This document shows positions 36,740 to 45,591 of a stretch of DNA of 64,000 nucleotides, piece after piece (position 1 is the first letter of the stretch; every line of letters begins with the position of its first letter). The notes below the pieces were generated by a model. It was not told the DNA's origin. It did no database searches and saw only the letters and a program-made list of their open reading frames with translations. A program made the position numbers and the translations under genes. The stretch comes from Thauera terpenica 58Eu (GTDB taxonomy: Bacteria > Pseudomonadota > Gammaproteobacteria > Burkholderiales > Rhodocyclaceae), in NCBI RefSeq assembly GCF_000443165.1, contig NZ_ATJV01000047.1:1-64000 (forward strand), in the 5' to 3' direction.

Positions 36740-37534
36740 TCACGCGTATTTCTTGAAGTCGGGCTTGCGCTTCTCGTTGAAGGCGCGCACCCCTTCGCGC
36801 GACTCCTCGCTCTGGTAATAGCCCTTCACCGCGGCCACGCCCATGAAGCTGATTCCGCGGATGTTTTCGCTGTCGGCGTTGAAGGAGCGCTTGGCGATGG
36901 CGATCGCGGTGGGGCTCAGCGCGTTGATTTCGGCTGCCCAAGCCTCGCACTCGGCGTCCAGCTGCTCGTGCGCCACAACCTTGTTCACCAGCCCCATCGC
37001 CAGCGCTTCCTGCGCGGAGTAGCGGCGGCACAGGAACCAGATTTCGCGCGCCTTCTTCTCGCCGACAATGCGCGCGAGGTAGGCGGTGCCGAAGCCGGGA
37101 TCCACCGAACCGACCTTCGGGCCGACCTGGCCGAACTTGGCGTTTTCGGAGGCGATGGTCAGGTCGCAGATGGTGGCGAACACATTGCCGCCGCCGATTG
37201 CGAAGCCCTGCACGCGGGCGATCACGACCTTGCGGCAGTCGCGGATGGCCGACTGCAGCTCTTCGATAGGCAGGCCGACCATGCCACGCGGACCGTACAG
37301 GCCGTCCTCGGACAGATGCACCTTCTGGTCGCCGCCGGTGCAGAACGCCTTGTCGCCGGCCCCGCCGAAGATGACGGTGTTCACCGACTTCTCCTCGTCG
37401 GCCATGCGGAAGGCCTGGATCAGCTCCTCCACGGTCTGCGTGCGGAAGGCGTTAAACACGTCCGGGCGGTTGATGGTGATGCGCACCGCGTTCTCGCCGA
37501 CCTCGTAGAGGATATCCTTGAACTCTTGAGCCAT
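36740..37534 (-). CDS. BadI/MenB-like crotonase, probable 2-ketocycloalkanecarboxyl-CoA hydrolase
   Basis: 264-aa crotonase of the MenB/BadI branch: RPDVFNAFRTQTVEELI, then AFCTGGDQ, RVQGFAIGGGNVFATICDL, FGQVGPKVGSVDPGFGTAYL and the tail ESREGVRAFNEKRKP. BadI hydrolyses 2-ketocyclohexanecarboxyl-CoA to pimelyl-CoA. The neighbouring SDR is BadH-like, supporting a ring-opening role, and no menaquinone genes are nearby. Substrate ring size is unknown. Confidence 0.85.
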   Translation of the reverse strand: MAQEFKDILYEVGENAVRITINRPDVFNAFRTQTVEELIQAFRMADEEKSVNTVIFGGAGDKAFCTGGDQKVHLSEDGLYGPRGMVGLPIEELQSAIRDCRKVVIARVQGFAIGGGNVFATICDLTIASENAKFGQVGPKVGSVDPGFGTAYLARIVGEKKAREIWFLCRRYSAQEALAMGLVNKVVAHEQLDAECEAWAAEINALSPTAIAIAKRSFNADSENIRGISFMGVAAVKGYYQSEESREGVRAFNEKRKPDFKKYA

Positions 37535-37574
37535 TTTTCTATTTCCTGAATGATTGGTGGGAAAGCGGCGGCGC

Positions 37575-38342
37575 TCAGCCGTGCATGGTCAGACCGCCGG
37601 AGATGCTGACGGTCTGGCCGGTCATGAAGGAGGCGTCGTCGGAGGCGAGGAAGGCGACCATGCCCGGATAGTCATCGGGCTCGCCGATACGGCCGAGCGG
37701 CACGCCGCGCACCATCGCGTTGCGAATCTTCTCGCCCTGCTCGCCGGTGCCGACGAAGGCGTCCATTGCCGGGGTGTTGGTGGGGCCAGGGCACACGCAG
37801 TTGAGCAGCACGTTGTTGCGCGCCACTTCGCGCGCGAGGGCCTTGGCGAAGGCGATGGTCGCCCCCTTGCAGCCCGAATACACCACCTCGCCCGAGGAGC
37901 CCACGCGACCGGCATCAGAGGCAATAAAGATCACCCGCCCGCCACCACGCTGCGCCATGCCGGTCACCACGGCATGCGTCATGTGGATCGGCCCCAGATA
38001 GTTGATGTTGACGATCTTCTGCCAGAAATCCGGCGTGGTCTTGAGGAACGCGGTCGGCGTATCCCATCCGGCATTGTTCACCAACGTCCAGACGGGGCCG
38101 AGCTTCGCCTCGATCGAGGCCACGGCAGCCTTGACCGCCTCGTAGTCGGTGATGTCCACCACCTCGAAATCGGCCTTGCCACCGGCGAGTTTGATCTGCT
38201 CGACGGCAGCCGCTGCCGCCTCCTTGTTGAGGTCCAGCACGCCGACCGCCATGCCTTCCTCGGCCAGGCGCTTCGAGATCGCCAAGCCGATGCCGCTTGC
38301 ACCGCCCGTCACGAGGGCGACTTTATCCTTGAGTCCTTTCAC
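37575..38342 (-). CDS. SDR dehydrogenase, BadH-like (2-hydroxycycloalkanecarboxyl-CoA dehydrogenase)
   Basis: 255-aa SDR with all catalytic residues: TGGASGIG, NNAGW, Ser in FIASDAGRVGSSGE and Tyr/Lys in YSGCKGA. It resembles 2-hydroxycyclohexanecarboxyl-CoA dehydrogenase, which oxidises the ring hydroxyl just before BadI cleavage; the BadI-like gene follows 40 bp downstream. Assignment rests on family resemblance and context. Confidence 0.82.
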   Translation of the reverse strand: MKGLKDKVALVTGGASGIGLAISKRLAEEGMAVGVLDLNKEAAAAAVEQIKLAGGKADFEVVDITDYEAVKAAVASIEAKLGPVWTLVNNAGWDTPTAFLKTTPDFWQKIVNINYLGPIHMTHAVVTGMAQRGGGRVIFIASDAGRVGSSGEVVYSGCKGATIAFAKALAREVARNNVLLNCVCPGPTNTPAMDAFVGTGEQGEKIRNAMVRGVPLGRIGEPDDYPGMVAFLASDDASFMTGQTVSISGGLTMHG

Positions 38343-38395
38343 AGCGCTTCCTCCTTGAATGCACAGAATTGATCGTCGAATCGGTCACATCCGGC

Positions 38396-39283
38396 TCAGA
38401 CGCTGCGCTGAGCCTTGCTCTTCTCGCTGGCGGCCTTCGCGGCGGCCTTGGCCTGCGCCCATTGCTCGTCGCTCATCGAATTGAGGCCGGCAAAGGTCGA
38501 CGGCGCGGCCAGATGGTGACCGCCGTCGATGGTGATGGTCTCCCCGGTGATGTAGTCGGCCCCGTCCGAGAGCAGCAGTAACACCAGGTTGCCCAGCTCG
38601 GACATTTCACCAAATCGTCCCATCGGAACCTGGTCGGCCTGGGTTGCGCCGACGGAACTGTCCGCGGTGGGATTGAGCATCTGCCACGCGTAATCGGTCG
38701 GGAACGGCCCTGGCGCCACCGCGTTCAGACGAATGCCGTAGCGCGCCCACTCCACCGCCAAGGACATGGTCATGGCGTTCACCGCGGCCTTTGCCATCGC
38801 GGACGGGACCACGTAGGGCGAGCCGGTCCAGATCCAGGTCACCAGCGTCGACACCACCGAACCCTTCAGCCCCTGCTCGATCCAGCGCCGCCCCGCGCAC
38901 TGCGTCGTGAAGAAGGCGCCATCCATCACCGTCGAGGCAATGGCCTCGTAGCCACGCGGACTCAAGTCCTTGGTCGGCGCAATGAAGTTCGCCGCGGCGT
39001 TGTTCACCAGCCCGGTGAGCGGCCCGTAGTTGTCCCAGATTTCACCGACCGCCGCATCGACAGCTTCGTAGTTGCGGATATCAACCGCCTGCCAGAACAC
39101 TCGCTCGCCGACTTCGCGATTGATCTCGGCGGCAGCCTCCTCGAGCACCTGGGCACGCCGGCCCCAGATGTGGACCTGGGCACCATGCGCCGCCATGTGG
39201 CGGGCAAGCCCCTTACCGATACCGGTACCACCGCCGGTGATGAGGATGCGCTTGCCCTCAAGGCAGTTCCTGTCGTAAAGCAT
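38396..39283 (-). CDS. SDR reductase, 2,4-dienoyl-CoA-reductase-like
   Basis: 295-aa SDR. TGGGTGIGKGLA at the N-terminus and NNAAANF in place of NNAG. The usual active-site Tyr is replaced: VVPSAMAKAAVNAM matches the PSAxAKA pattern of 2,4-dienoyl-CoA reductases, which keep the Lys but not the Tyr. Likely NADPH-dependent reduction of a dienoyl-CoA. Operon member between the acyl-CoA dehydrogenase and BadH-like genes. Confidence 0.82.
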   Translation of the reverse strand: MLYDRNCLEGKRILITGGGTGIGKGLARHMAAHGAQVHIWGRRAQVLEEAAAEINREVGERVFWQAVDIRNYEAVDAAVGEIWDNYGPLTGLVNNAAANFIAPTKDLSPRGYEAIASTVMDGAFFTTQCAGRRWIEQGLKGSVVSTLVTWIWTGSPYVVPSAMAKAAVNAMTMSLAVEWARYGIRLNAVAPGPFPTDYAWQMLNPTADSSVGATQADQVPMGRFGEMSELGNLVLLLLSDGADYITGETITIDGGHHLAAPSTFAGLNSMSDEQWAQAKAAAKAASEKSKAQRSV

Positions 39284-39346
39284 TTCGTCTCCTGTTCGCG
39301 CGCATTGCAGGTGGCGCGCTCTTCATACTTTGTTCGGCCCGCTCGC

Positions 39347-40522
39347 TCAGCGGGCAGTGGCGGCCACCGCCTCGCGACGACGCGCAATCAGGTCGCGGCC
39401 GATGAGATACTTCATGATCTCGATCGAACCGCCCGCGATCTTCACGATGCGCGCATCCGCGTAGGCGCGGGCGATCGGGTACTCCCACATGTAGCCCCAG
39501 CCGCCGAACAGCTGCAGGCACTCGTCGACCACCTTGCAATGCAGGTTCGACAGCCACATCTTTGCCATCGCCGCGTCGATCGCGTCGAGTTCGTTGTTCA
39601 TGAACAGCTCGATGCACTTGTCGGTGAATACCCGGCCGATGGTGGCCTCGGTCTGAAGTTCGGCAAGCTTGAACTGCGTGTTCTGAAAGTCGGCGATGGT
39701 CTTGCCGAATGCCTCGCGTTGAGACACGTAGTCCGCGGTGTATTCGATAACTGTTTCCGCCACGGTAGCCGAGCGAATCGCCTGGGCTAGGCGTTCCTGC
39801 GCGAGCTTGGTCATCATCAGCGCGAAGCCCTGCCCTTCACCGCCCAGCATCGCCGCGGCGGGCACCCGCAGATCCTCAAAGAAGAGCTCCGAAGTGTCCT
39901 GCGCCTTGAGACCCAGCTTCTCGAGGTTCTTGCCGCGCTTAAATCCGGGCAGTGAGGTATCGATAAGGAACAGCGTGACGCCCTTGGCGCCCGCGTCCTT
40001 GTCGGTCTTGGTCGCAAGCACCAGCACGTCGCACATCTGGCCGTTTGAAATGAACACCTTCTGGCCGTTGATCACGTAATCGTCGCCGTCGCGCACCGCG
40101 CGGGTGCGGACGTTCTTGAGATCCGAGCCGGCATGGGGCTCCGTCATGCCGAGCGCACCGATCGCCTCGCCACTGACCATCCGGGGCAGCCACTGCTTCT
40201 TCTGCTCCTCGGTACCAAAAGACTTGATGTAGGTCGCCACCAGGTCGCAGTGGATCAGGAAGCCCGGACCGGTGAAGCCGCTGCGCGCCATCTCCTCGAA
40301 CACCACCACGTCGAAGAGATAGTCGAGACCGAGGCCGCCGTATTCCTCCGGCACGGTGCAGCACAGCAGGCCGGCCTCGCCGGCCTTGAGCCAGACCTCG
40401 CGCGGCACGATGCCGTCCTTTTCCCACTGCTCGTGATACGGCCGGATCTCACGATCGATGAACCGCAGCACCGTGTCGCGAAACATCTCGTGCTCTTCAT
40501 TGAAGAGGCTGCGCTTGATCAT
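39347..40522 (-). CDS. Acyl-CoA dehydrogenase
   Basis: 391-aa FAD enzyme with the usual three-domain layout. Signature ALGMTEPHAGSDLKNVRTRA near residues 130-150, C-terminal QLFGGWGYMWEYPIARAYADAR with the FAD-binding Gly-rich segment. It introduces an alpha,beta double bond and passes electrons to ETF. The ATG at 40522 follows GGAG; Met codons further upstream are less likely. First gene of the ring-opening operon. Confidence 0.93.
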   Translation of the reverse strand: MIKRSLFNEEHEMFRDTVLRFIDREIRPYHEQWEKDGIVPREVWLKAGEAGLLCCTVPEEYGGLGLDYLFDVVVFEEMARSGFTGPGFLIHCDLVATYIKSFGTEEQKKQWLPRMVSGEAIGALGMTEPHAGSDLKNVRTRAVRDGDDYVINGQKVFISNGQMCDVLVLATKTDKDAGAKGVTLFLIDTSLPGFKRGKNLEKLGLKAQDTSELFFEDLRVPAAAMLGGEGQGFALMMTKLAQERLAQAIRSATVAETVIEYTADYVSQREAFGKTIADFQNTQFKLAELQTEATIGRVFTDKCIELFMNNELDAIDAAMAKMWLSNLHCKVVDECLQLFGGWGYMWEYPIARAYADARIVKIAGGSIEIMKYLIGRDLIARRREAVAATAR

Positions 40523-40552
40523 TGCGTGCTCCATGCATCGATTTCGATGTCT

Positions 40553-40566
40553 GTATGGTGCCATAC
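40553..40566. promoter_or_regulatory. Operator-like palindrome, short-spaced variant
   Basis: GTATGG-tg-CCATAC, 31 bp upstream of the acyl-CoA dehydrogenase ATG. The arms equal those of the 21-bp operators (GTAYGG and CCRTAC), but the gap is 2 bp rather than 7. A second palindrome, GTATT-gttt-AATAC, lies at 40588-40601. Confidence 0.5.
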
Positions 40567-40625
40567 GATTTAACACGCATCAAGACCGTATTGTTTAATA
40601 CTTTCTAGGCTCCCTCGCAGCTGCC

Positions 40626-41516
40626 TCAATCGCCGGCAGGACCAACAAAGTCGACGATCCGCGCGCCCACCGTCTCGGCCTGCTCCAGATGAAGGAAGTG
40701 GCCGCTTCGGGGAATCATCCCGGCCACCGTTCCGGGCCCTCCGCCGACCATGGCAGCAGCCACGTCCTCGTCGGTCAGCCCGATGCAGCCGTCGATCTCG
40801 CCGTGCAAATAAAGGAGCGGCTGAGGGATGGCACCGACTGCGGCACCATAGTTGAAGCTGAAGCTGACGGGCTCGAAGAAGGCCCGGTAGTAGCCCAGTG
40901 CGGCACGCAAGTTATCCGGCGCGGTGAGGCTGCGGCGCAAGTGCGCAAGATCCTCGGTGGCATCGTAGCCCGGCGACCAGTCGGCCCACAGCGCACGGAT
41001 GAAGGCAAAGTCGTTAGCCCGGACGACATCGTCGGCTACCGCCATCTGGAAAAACCACATGTAGAAGGAGCGCTTGAGTTGCTCGTAGCGCGAATGGCGC
41101 ACCGCGAGCAGTTGCAATGGCGGGACCGCCAGCGCCACGCAGCGGCGCCATAGCCGCGGCCCCTGTAGCGCGGCCGAGTAGGTCGCAAGCGCACCCCAGT
41201 CGTGCCCGATCAGTACCGCGCGCTCATCGCCGCCCAGCGCCTGGTGCAACCCGTTTGCGTCCGCCCCGAGTGCGAGGAACAGCTCGGCGCCGTCCAGGCG
41301 GCCCATGTCGGGCGCTCCGCTCGGCGCATAGCCACGCATGTAGGGGGCAACCGCGCGGTAGCCCTGCGCGGCGAGCATCGGCATCAGGTGGCGCCAAGTC
41401 ATCGCAGTGTCGGGAAAGCCATGCAGCAACAACGCGAGCGGCCCCTCGCCGTGGGCAAGATACTGGAAGCTCAGGCCGTTGGCCTCGACCGTGCCTGTTT
41501 CGAAGGAGGTGTTCAT
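40626..41516 (-). CDS. Alpha/beta hydrolase, epoxide-hydrolase-like
   Basis: 296-aa hydrolase. HGFPDTAMTWRHLMPML near residue 33, nucleophile elbow IGHDWGALATYS with Asp, HGEIDGCIG with the acid region and SGHFLHLEQAE with the catalytic His. Same general type as the gene at 7.4 kb. It lies upstream of the ring-opening operon and downstream of the NorD-like gene. Substrate unknown. Confidence 0.82.
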   Translation of the reverse strand: MNTSFETGTVEANGLSFQYLAHGEGPLALLLHGFPDTAMTWRHLMPMLAAQGYRAVAPYMRGYAPSGAPDMGRLDGAELFLALGADANGLHQALGGDERAVLIGHDWGALATYSAALQGPRLWRRCVALAVPPLQLLAVRHSRYEQLKRSFYMWFFQMAVADDVVRANDFAFIRALWADWSPGYDATEDLAHLRRSLTAPDNLRAALGYYRAFFEPVSFSFNYGAAVGAIPQPLLYLHGEIDGCIGLTDEDVAAAMVGGGPGTVAGMIPRSGHFLHLEQAETVGARIVDFVGPAGD

Positions 41517-41588
41517 TGTTGTGCGGGTCTCTTCTAGTGAGAAAGGTTTCCGAAGCTCCGTTTTCGCCGCGCGAACCGATCCGCCTTT

Positions 41589-43319
41589 CTAGGCGGCGCG
41601 ACCAGGCGCAGTACGCCGGGTGGTGGCCGCCAGCGCGTGCTCCATGACCCCTCGAAGTCGTATCAACAGGTCTGTCGTATTGGCGACCGACATGTAGTTC
41701 GCCGATCCGTAGGCGGCGGCCAGGCGCTCACTTTCGGCGTCGCTACCGACACTCAGGCATACACAGGCAACGCCGCGCGCGGCCGCCTCATCGAGCGCCT
41801 TTCGGGTGTCGGCGGCGGCGTAGTCGCCCTCGTACTGGTCGTCGTGCGGGTAACCGTCGGATACCAGCACCAGCAGCTTGAAGGGCGTGCCCGCACGCTT
41901 ATCGATCATCTCGACGCCATGGCGGATGGCGGCACCGCAACGCGTGTAGCCGGCCACCGAGAGCTGCGCCATGGGTTCCCGCGATCCGCCGCCGAGACGC
42001 TCATCGAAGGCCTTGACGTGCTGGAAGCGCACCAGCCGGCGCCCCCAGGAATGGAAGCCGTAGAGCGCCACCCGGTCTCCGAGCAGTTCGAAACTGCGCA
42101 CCAGTTGCCATGCGAGGCGCGCCTGGCGGTCGAATACGCGGTCAGCGCCGAGACACTCGAGAGTGGAACTGGAGGTGTCGAGCAGGACCATGACGCCCAA
42201 ATCACGCCGGGTACGCAGGCTCGCCGAATAGATACGCTCGTCGCCGGAGTGGCCGGTACGCAGGTCGACCGCAAGGCGGATCATCGGATCGAGGACCAGC
42301 CCGTCGCCTTGGGGCTGACCGGAATGTCGGCGGAAACCGAGGCACAGCGTCGCCAACGCGCGCTGGAAGCCGATCTCGGCGGGACCATCGAGGATGGCGG
42401 TATCGAAGGCCGGCTCCTCGCTGCCCGGCGCGACCTCCTCCACGTTTGTCCAGTTCGACCGGTAGCGCCGCTGGCTGGCGTCCCACTCTGGATAGCAGTG
42501 CGCACCCTCCTCATTGGCGAGCATCGCGCTCGGAATCGCCAATGCCAGGCTGGTGCGCAGTGCCTGGCGGATGTCGCCGATGCGGCTGCTCGCACGCCCG
42601 CTGACCATCTCGGACGAACCCTCGACCCCCGACTTGGCCGACTCACCGTCGGGCGAGGACTGCATATCGAAGATTTCGCGCATGAAGCGCGAGAAGAACC
42701 CGTCCTTGCCAAGCGGCGAGGACAGCAGCTTCCAGAACGGATTACGCGTCAGCGCATCCTCGTCTTGTTCGATGTTCTCAGGCTCGACCGTGCTCAATTG
42801 CGACTCGAGTTGGTCGAGCTTGCCGGCGTCCATCGCCCGGCCGCCGCCGCGCGCGTTCCTGCGCAGCACCGACCAGGGTTTGAGCGTGCCGTACCACGCC
42901 GGAGGCCGCGGCAGACGGGTCATGCCGCGCGCGATTCGTAGGGATTCCTCCGCACTCGCGGGACATTGGCCGGTGCGGTAGGCATCGAGCTCCCCGAGGA
43001 ACGGAGCCGGTAGCCGATCCGCTATCAGCCTCGCGCAGCGCTCGACTTCCAGTAACAGGTAGCGCTGGCGCTGCTCGATGCTGCCGACCAGGGCAGGCAG
43101 CCCCATTCCGTGCAACGCCTGGCCGGCGAGTAGCGCGCATTGCACCAGGAGCTCGCGTGCATCCTCCCCCCCCCGGCGCTCGAGACTCAGGAAAACGCGC
43201 TCGCCGTCGGTCCATGCCGGCGCGGCTGGGTCGACCAGATAGCTGATCGCCACCGGACGCCCGACCACCGCCGCAGCCAGCAGGCGCAGTGGGTGCGTAT
43301 CGCGCTGTGCGGGCTCCAC
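41589..43319 (-). CDS. NorD/CoxE-like VWA-domain protein
   Basis: 576-aa protein with a C-terminal von Willebrand A domain (about residues 385-560). The MIDAS is DTSSST, with YTRCGAAIRHG and the SDGYPHDDQY loop. NorD, CbbO and CoxE proteins act with a MoxR AAA+ partner to mature metalloenzymes. The partner gene lies 3 bp upstream. GTG start at 43319. Its linkage to a molybdenum-enzyme operon rather than to NO reductase genes suggests it matures that enzyme. Confidence 0.85.
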   Translation of the reverse strand: MEPAQRDTHPLRLLAAAVVGRPVAISYLVDPAAPAWTDGERVFLSLERRGGEDARELLVQCALLAGQALHGMGLPALVGSIEQRQRYLLLEVERCARLIADRLPAPFLGELDAYRTGQCPASAEESLRIARGMTRLPRPPAWYGTLKPWSVLRRNARGGGRAMDAGKLDQLESQLSTVEPENIEQDEDALTRNPFWKLLSSPLGKDGFFSRFMREIFDMQSSPDGESAKSGVEGSSEMVSGRASSRIGDIRQALRTSLALAIPSAMLANEEGAHCYPEWDASQRRYRSNWTNVEEVAPGSEEPAFDTAILDGPAEIGFQRALATLCLGFRRHSGQPQGDGLVLDPMIRLAVDLRTGHSGDERIYSASLRTRRDLGVMVLLDTSSSTLECLGADRVFDRQARLAWQLVRSFELLGDRVALYGFHSWGRRLVRFQHVKAFDERLGGGSREPMAQLSVAGYTRCGAAIRHGVEMIDKRAGTPFKLLVLVSDGYPHDDQYEGDYAAADTRKALDEAAARGVACVCLSVGSDAESERLAAAYGSANYMSVANTTDLLIRLRGVMEHALAATTRRTAPGRAA

Positions 43320-43322
43320 GCC

Positions 43323-44137
43323 CTACTCCGACAGGTAGGTGTGTACCACTTCGCACAGGCCGTGCAGGATCTCGGCGTCGTCGCACAGCGGCTGCAGCAT
43401 CGCCACCCGCGCCGCAGCCCTTGCCGACAGGCCCTCGCTCATCATCCGCGCGGTGCTGACCAGGGTGCGGGTCGAGCACACCTCCGGCAGCGTACCCTTG
43501 TCCAGGCGCCGGATGGCATGGGCAAGCTTGACGAGATCGCGCGCACGGGGCTCGTCGATGCCGCTCTCCGTCATCACGATGCTCGCCTCGATCGCGCCCG
43601 CCGGGTAGTCGAACTCAATACCGATCATGCGCTGGCGGGTCGATTGCTTGAGATCCTTCAGCACGCTCTGGTAGCCCGGGTTGTAGGACACCACCAGCAT
43701 GAAGCTGTCTGGGGCGACCAGCCGTTCGCCCAGGCGTTCGAGGTTGAGTTCACGGCGGTGATCGGCCAGCGGGTGAATCACCACCGTGCTGTCGGCACGC
43801 GCCTCGACGACTTCGTCGAGGTAGCAGATTGCCCCGCTGCGCACCGCGCGCGTCACAGGCCCGTCGACCCATACGGTATCGCCGCCCTGTAGCAAGTAAC
43901 GCCCAACGAGGTCGGCGGCCGTGATGTCCTCGTGGCAGGGCACAGTGATCAGCGGCAGCCCGAGACGTGAGGCCATGTGCTCGACGAAGCGGGTTTTGCC
44001 GCAGCCGGTCGGCCCCTTGAGCATCACAGGCAGGCGTTGTCGGTGTGCCGCCAGGAAGACCTCAACCTCGTTGTCGCACGGCAGGTAGTAAGGATGCTCA
44101 GACGTCTGTCCAGCCCCCTCTCGACTACTGCATTCAT
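43323..44137 (-). pseudogene. NorQ/CbbQ-like MoxR AAA+ ATPase, apparent 1-bp frameshift near the 5' end
   Basis: The main frame encodes a complete AAA+ core: Walker A KGPTGCGKTRFVEHM, Walker B AICYLDEVVEA, sensor VVSYNPGYQS and the C-terminal lid. The expected N-terminus (HPYYLPCDNEVEVFLAAHRQ) continues upstream in the same frame, but no start codon is found there. An ATG at 44137 with a good GGGAGA site lies in another frame. One extra G in the G5 run (C5 at 44114-44118 on the plus strand) would join them as MNAVVERGAGQTSEHPYYLP. Either a real frameshift or a homopolymer sequencing error; otherwise the gene looks healthy. Confidence 0.75.
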
Positions 44138-44170
44138 AGTTGTCTCCCAGGTTGCCCGATCGGCCAGCAC

Positions 44171-45532
44171 TCAGGACGGCAGCAGATCCATGGTCGCCGC
44201 GCTGCGCTTCTTCGGCGCCGTGCCGTTCAGCGCGCCGTCGAGCTTCAGGGCCGCCCGCTCACCGCTGAACACGGCGGCTTCGACGCCGGCCTGCGAAAAG
44301 TAGTCGCCGGCGAGGCAGACTCGCGGCGGCATCTTGTCGTAGATGGCCTCCAGCCGTTCGTAATGCCCGGGCCCGGCGATGGTCAGGCCCTTCTCATAGC
44401 GGAAGAGATGCACGAAGCTCGGCTCCGGCGCCGGCCCGAAGGCGCGCATCGCACCTTCCACGGCTTCGCGCCGGATGTCGTCGTCGCTCAGGTGCGCCAA
44501 TGGCGGAGTATTGAAATACACCCCCACCGCCTCGCCGCCGGGCGGCACCGAGCCGGGGTGGCGGCGGCTTTGCAGCACCATCGCGCCGATGTTGCGGGTC
44601 TCGCCGTAGCCCACCGGCATCACGATGTCCACCGGGTAGTTTGGCCAGGGATTCTTCGCGTAGCCGATCTGCACGTGGGCATACTCGGTGTACGGCGTCT
44701 CCATCAGGGTCGTGTACACCCGCTGGTCGATGAAACCGGCCATGAGCCGCGCGGCGACGAAGGATTCGGTCGCCAGCACCAGCCCGTCGGCCTCGTGCCA
44801 TTCGCCCCCCGCGAAGACGGCATAGCGCTCGCCGCGCCGTTCGACCTCGTCCACCGCGGTCGCGAGGCGGACCGTGGTGTTGCGGGCCCCGGCGACGAGC
44901 CATTCGCTGACCTGCCCGATGCCCTCCGGCGGCACCGACAGCGCCATCTTGTTGGCCTGCTTGATGATCGACAACGGAAACGGCAGCGACAACCAGCTGG
45001 CGGGCACGGCATAGAGGAAATCCATGATCGGGCGCACGATGTACTCGTGGGCGCGGTCGCCGAGGTTGCGGCGCGACCACGATTCCAGGTCTTCCTTGGT
45101 GTCGTAGCGGGCCAGATCCGCGCTGTCGAAGGGATTGGCGGCCTGCCGGCTGAGCAGCAGCCTGAGCCCGGCGGAGGCGATCTTGAGGCGGTCACCGAAG
45201 GTCAGCGTCGGAATCTTCAGGTAGCTGAGCAGATTCACGAAGCTGACCCGGTAACGCGCGTCGTCGTTGTCCTGCAGTTCGGCAGCCCCCGCCCAGGGGA
45301 CGACCTTGTCGGCCACGCCCAGCTCCCTGAGCAAGGCAAAAGTGCGCGGGTAGATGCCCCCCATCAGAAAAAGCGCGCCGGTACCCAGGTTGAAGCCGTC
45401 CCGATGCAACTGCTTGGTGCGGCCACCGACCTTGTCGGCCGCCTCGAACAGCATCACTTCGTGTCCCTGCTTGCCCAGCGTGTAAGCCGCGGCGCAGCCG
45501 GCCGGCCCGCCGCCGATCACGATTACCTTCAT
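44171..45532 (-). CDS. FAD-dependent oxidoreductase, phytoene-desaturase/amine-oxidase-like
   Basis: 453-aa flavoprotein. FAD loop VIGGGPAGCAAAYTLGKQGHEV at residues 4-25, GGRTKQ motif, GTGALFLMGG, and a C-terminal VCLAGDYFSQAGVEAAVFSGE FAD signature. The superfamily includes phytoene desaturases, protoporphyrinogen oxidases and monoamine oxidases. Embedded in the molybdenum-enzyme operon between chaperone and NorQ-like genes, with GGAGA before the ATG. It may act on the hydroxylated product or on a cofactor; the reaction cannot be named. Confidence 0.82.
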   Translation of the reverse strand: MKVIVIGGGPAGCAAAYTLGKQGHEVMLFEAADKVGGRTKQLHRDGFNLGTGALFLMGGIYPRTFALLRELGVADKVVPWAGAAELQDNDDARYRVSFVNLLSYLKIPTLTFGDRLKIASAGLRLLLSRQAANPFDSADLARYDTKEDLESWSRRNLGDRAHEYIVRPIMDFLYAVPASWLSLPFPLSIIKQANKMALSVPPEGIGQVSEWLVAGARNTTVRLATAVDEVERRGERYAVFAGGEWHEADGLVLATESFVAARLMAGFIDQRVYTTLMETPYTEYAHVQIGYAKNPWPNYPVDIVMPVGYGETRNIGAMVLQSRRHPGSVPPGGEAVGVYFNTPPLAHLSDDDIRREAVEGAMRAFGPAPEPSFVHLFRYEKGLTIAGPGHYERLEAIYDKMPPRVCLAGDYFSQAGVEAAVFSGERAALKLDGALNGTAPKKRSAATMDLLPS

Positions 45533-45591
45533 GAATCGTCTCCAGTGTCCTTGTGTGTCGATGGCATGCGGCAGCACCGCATGCCGTCCCG

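Noticed and set aside
36740-37534. Naphthoate synthase (MenB) for menaquinone biosynthesis
   Set aside because: Sequence landmarks fit BadI at least as well, a BadH-like gene is adjacent, and no other men genes are present.
41589-44137. NorD/NorQ as part of a nitric oxide reductase locus
   Set aside because: No norB or norC is present; the pair sits inside the molybdenum-dehydrogenase operon.
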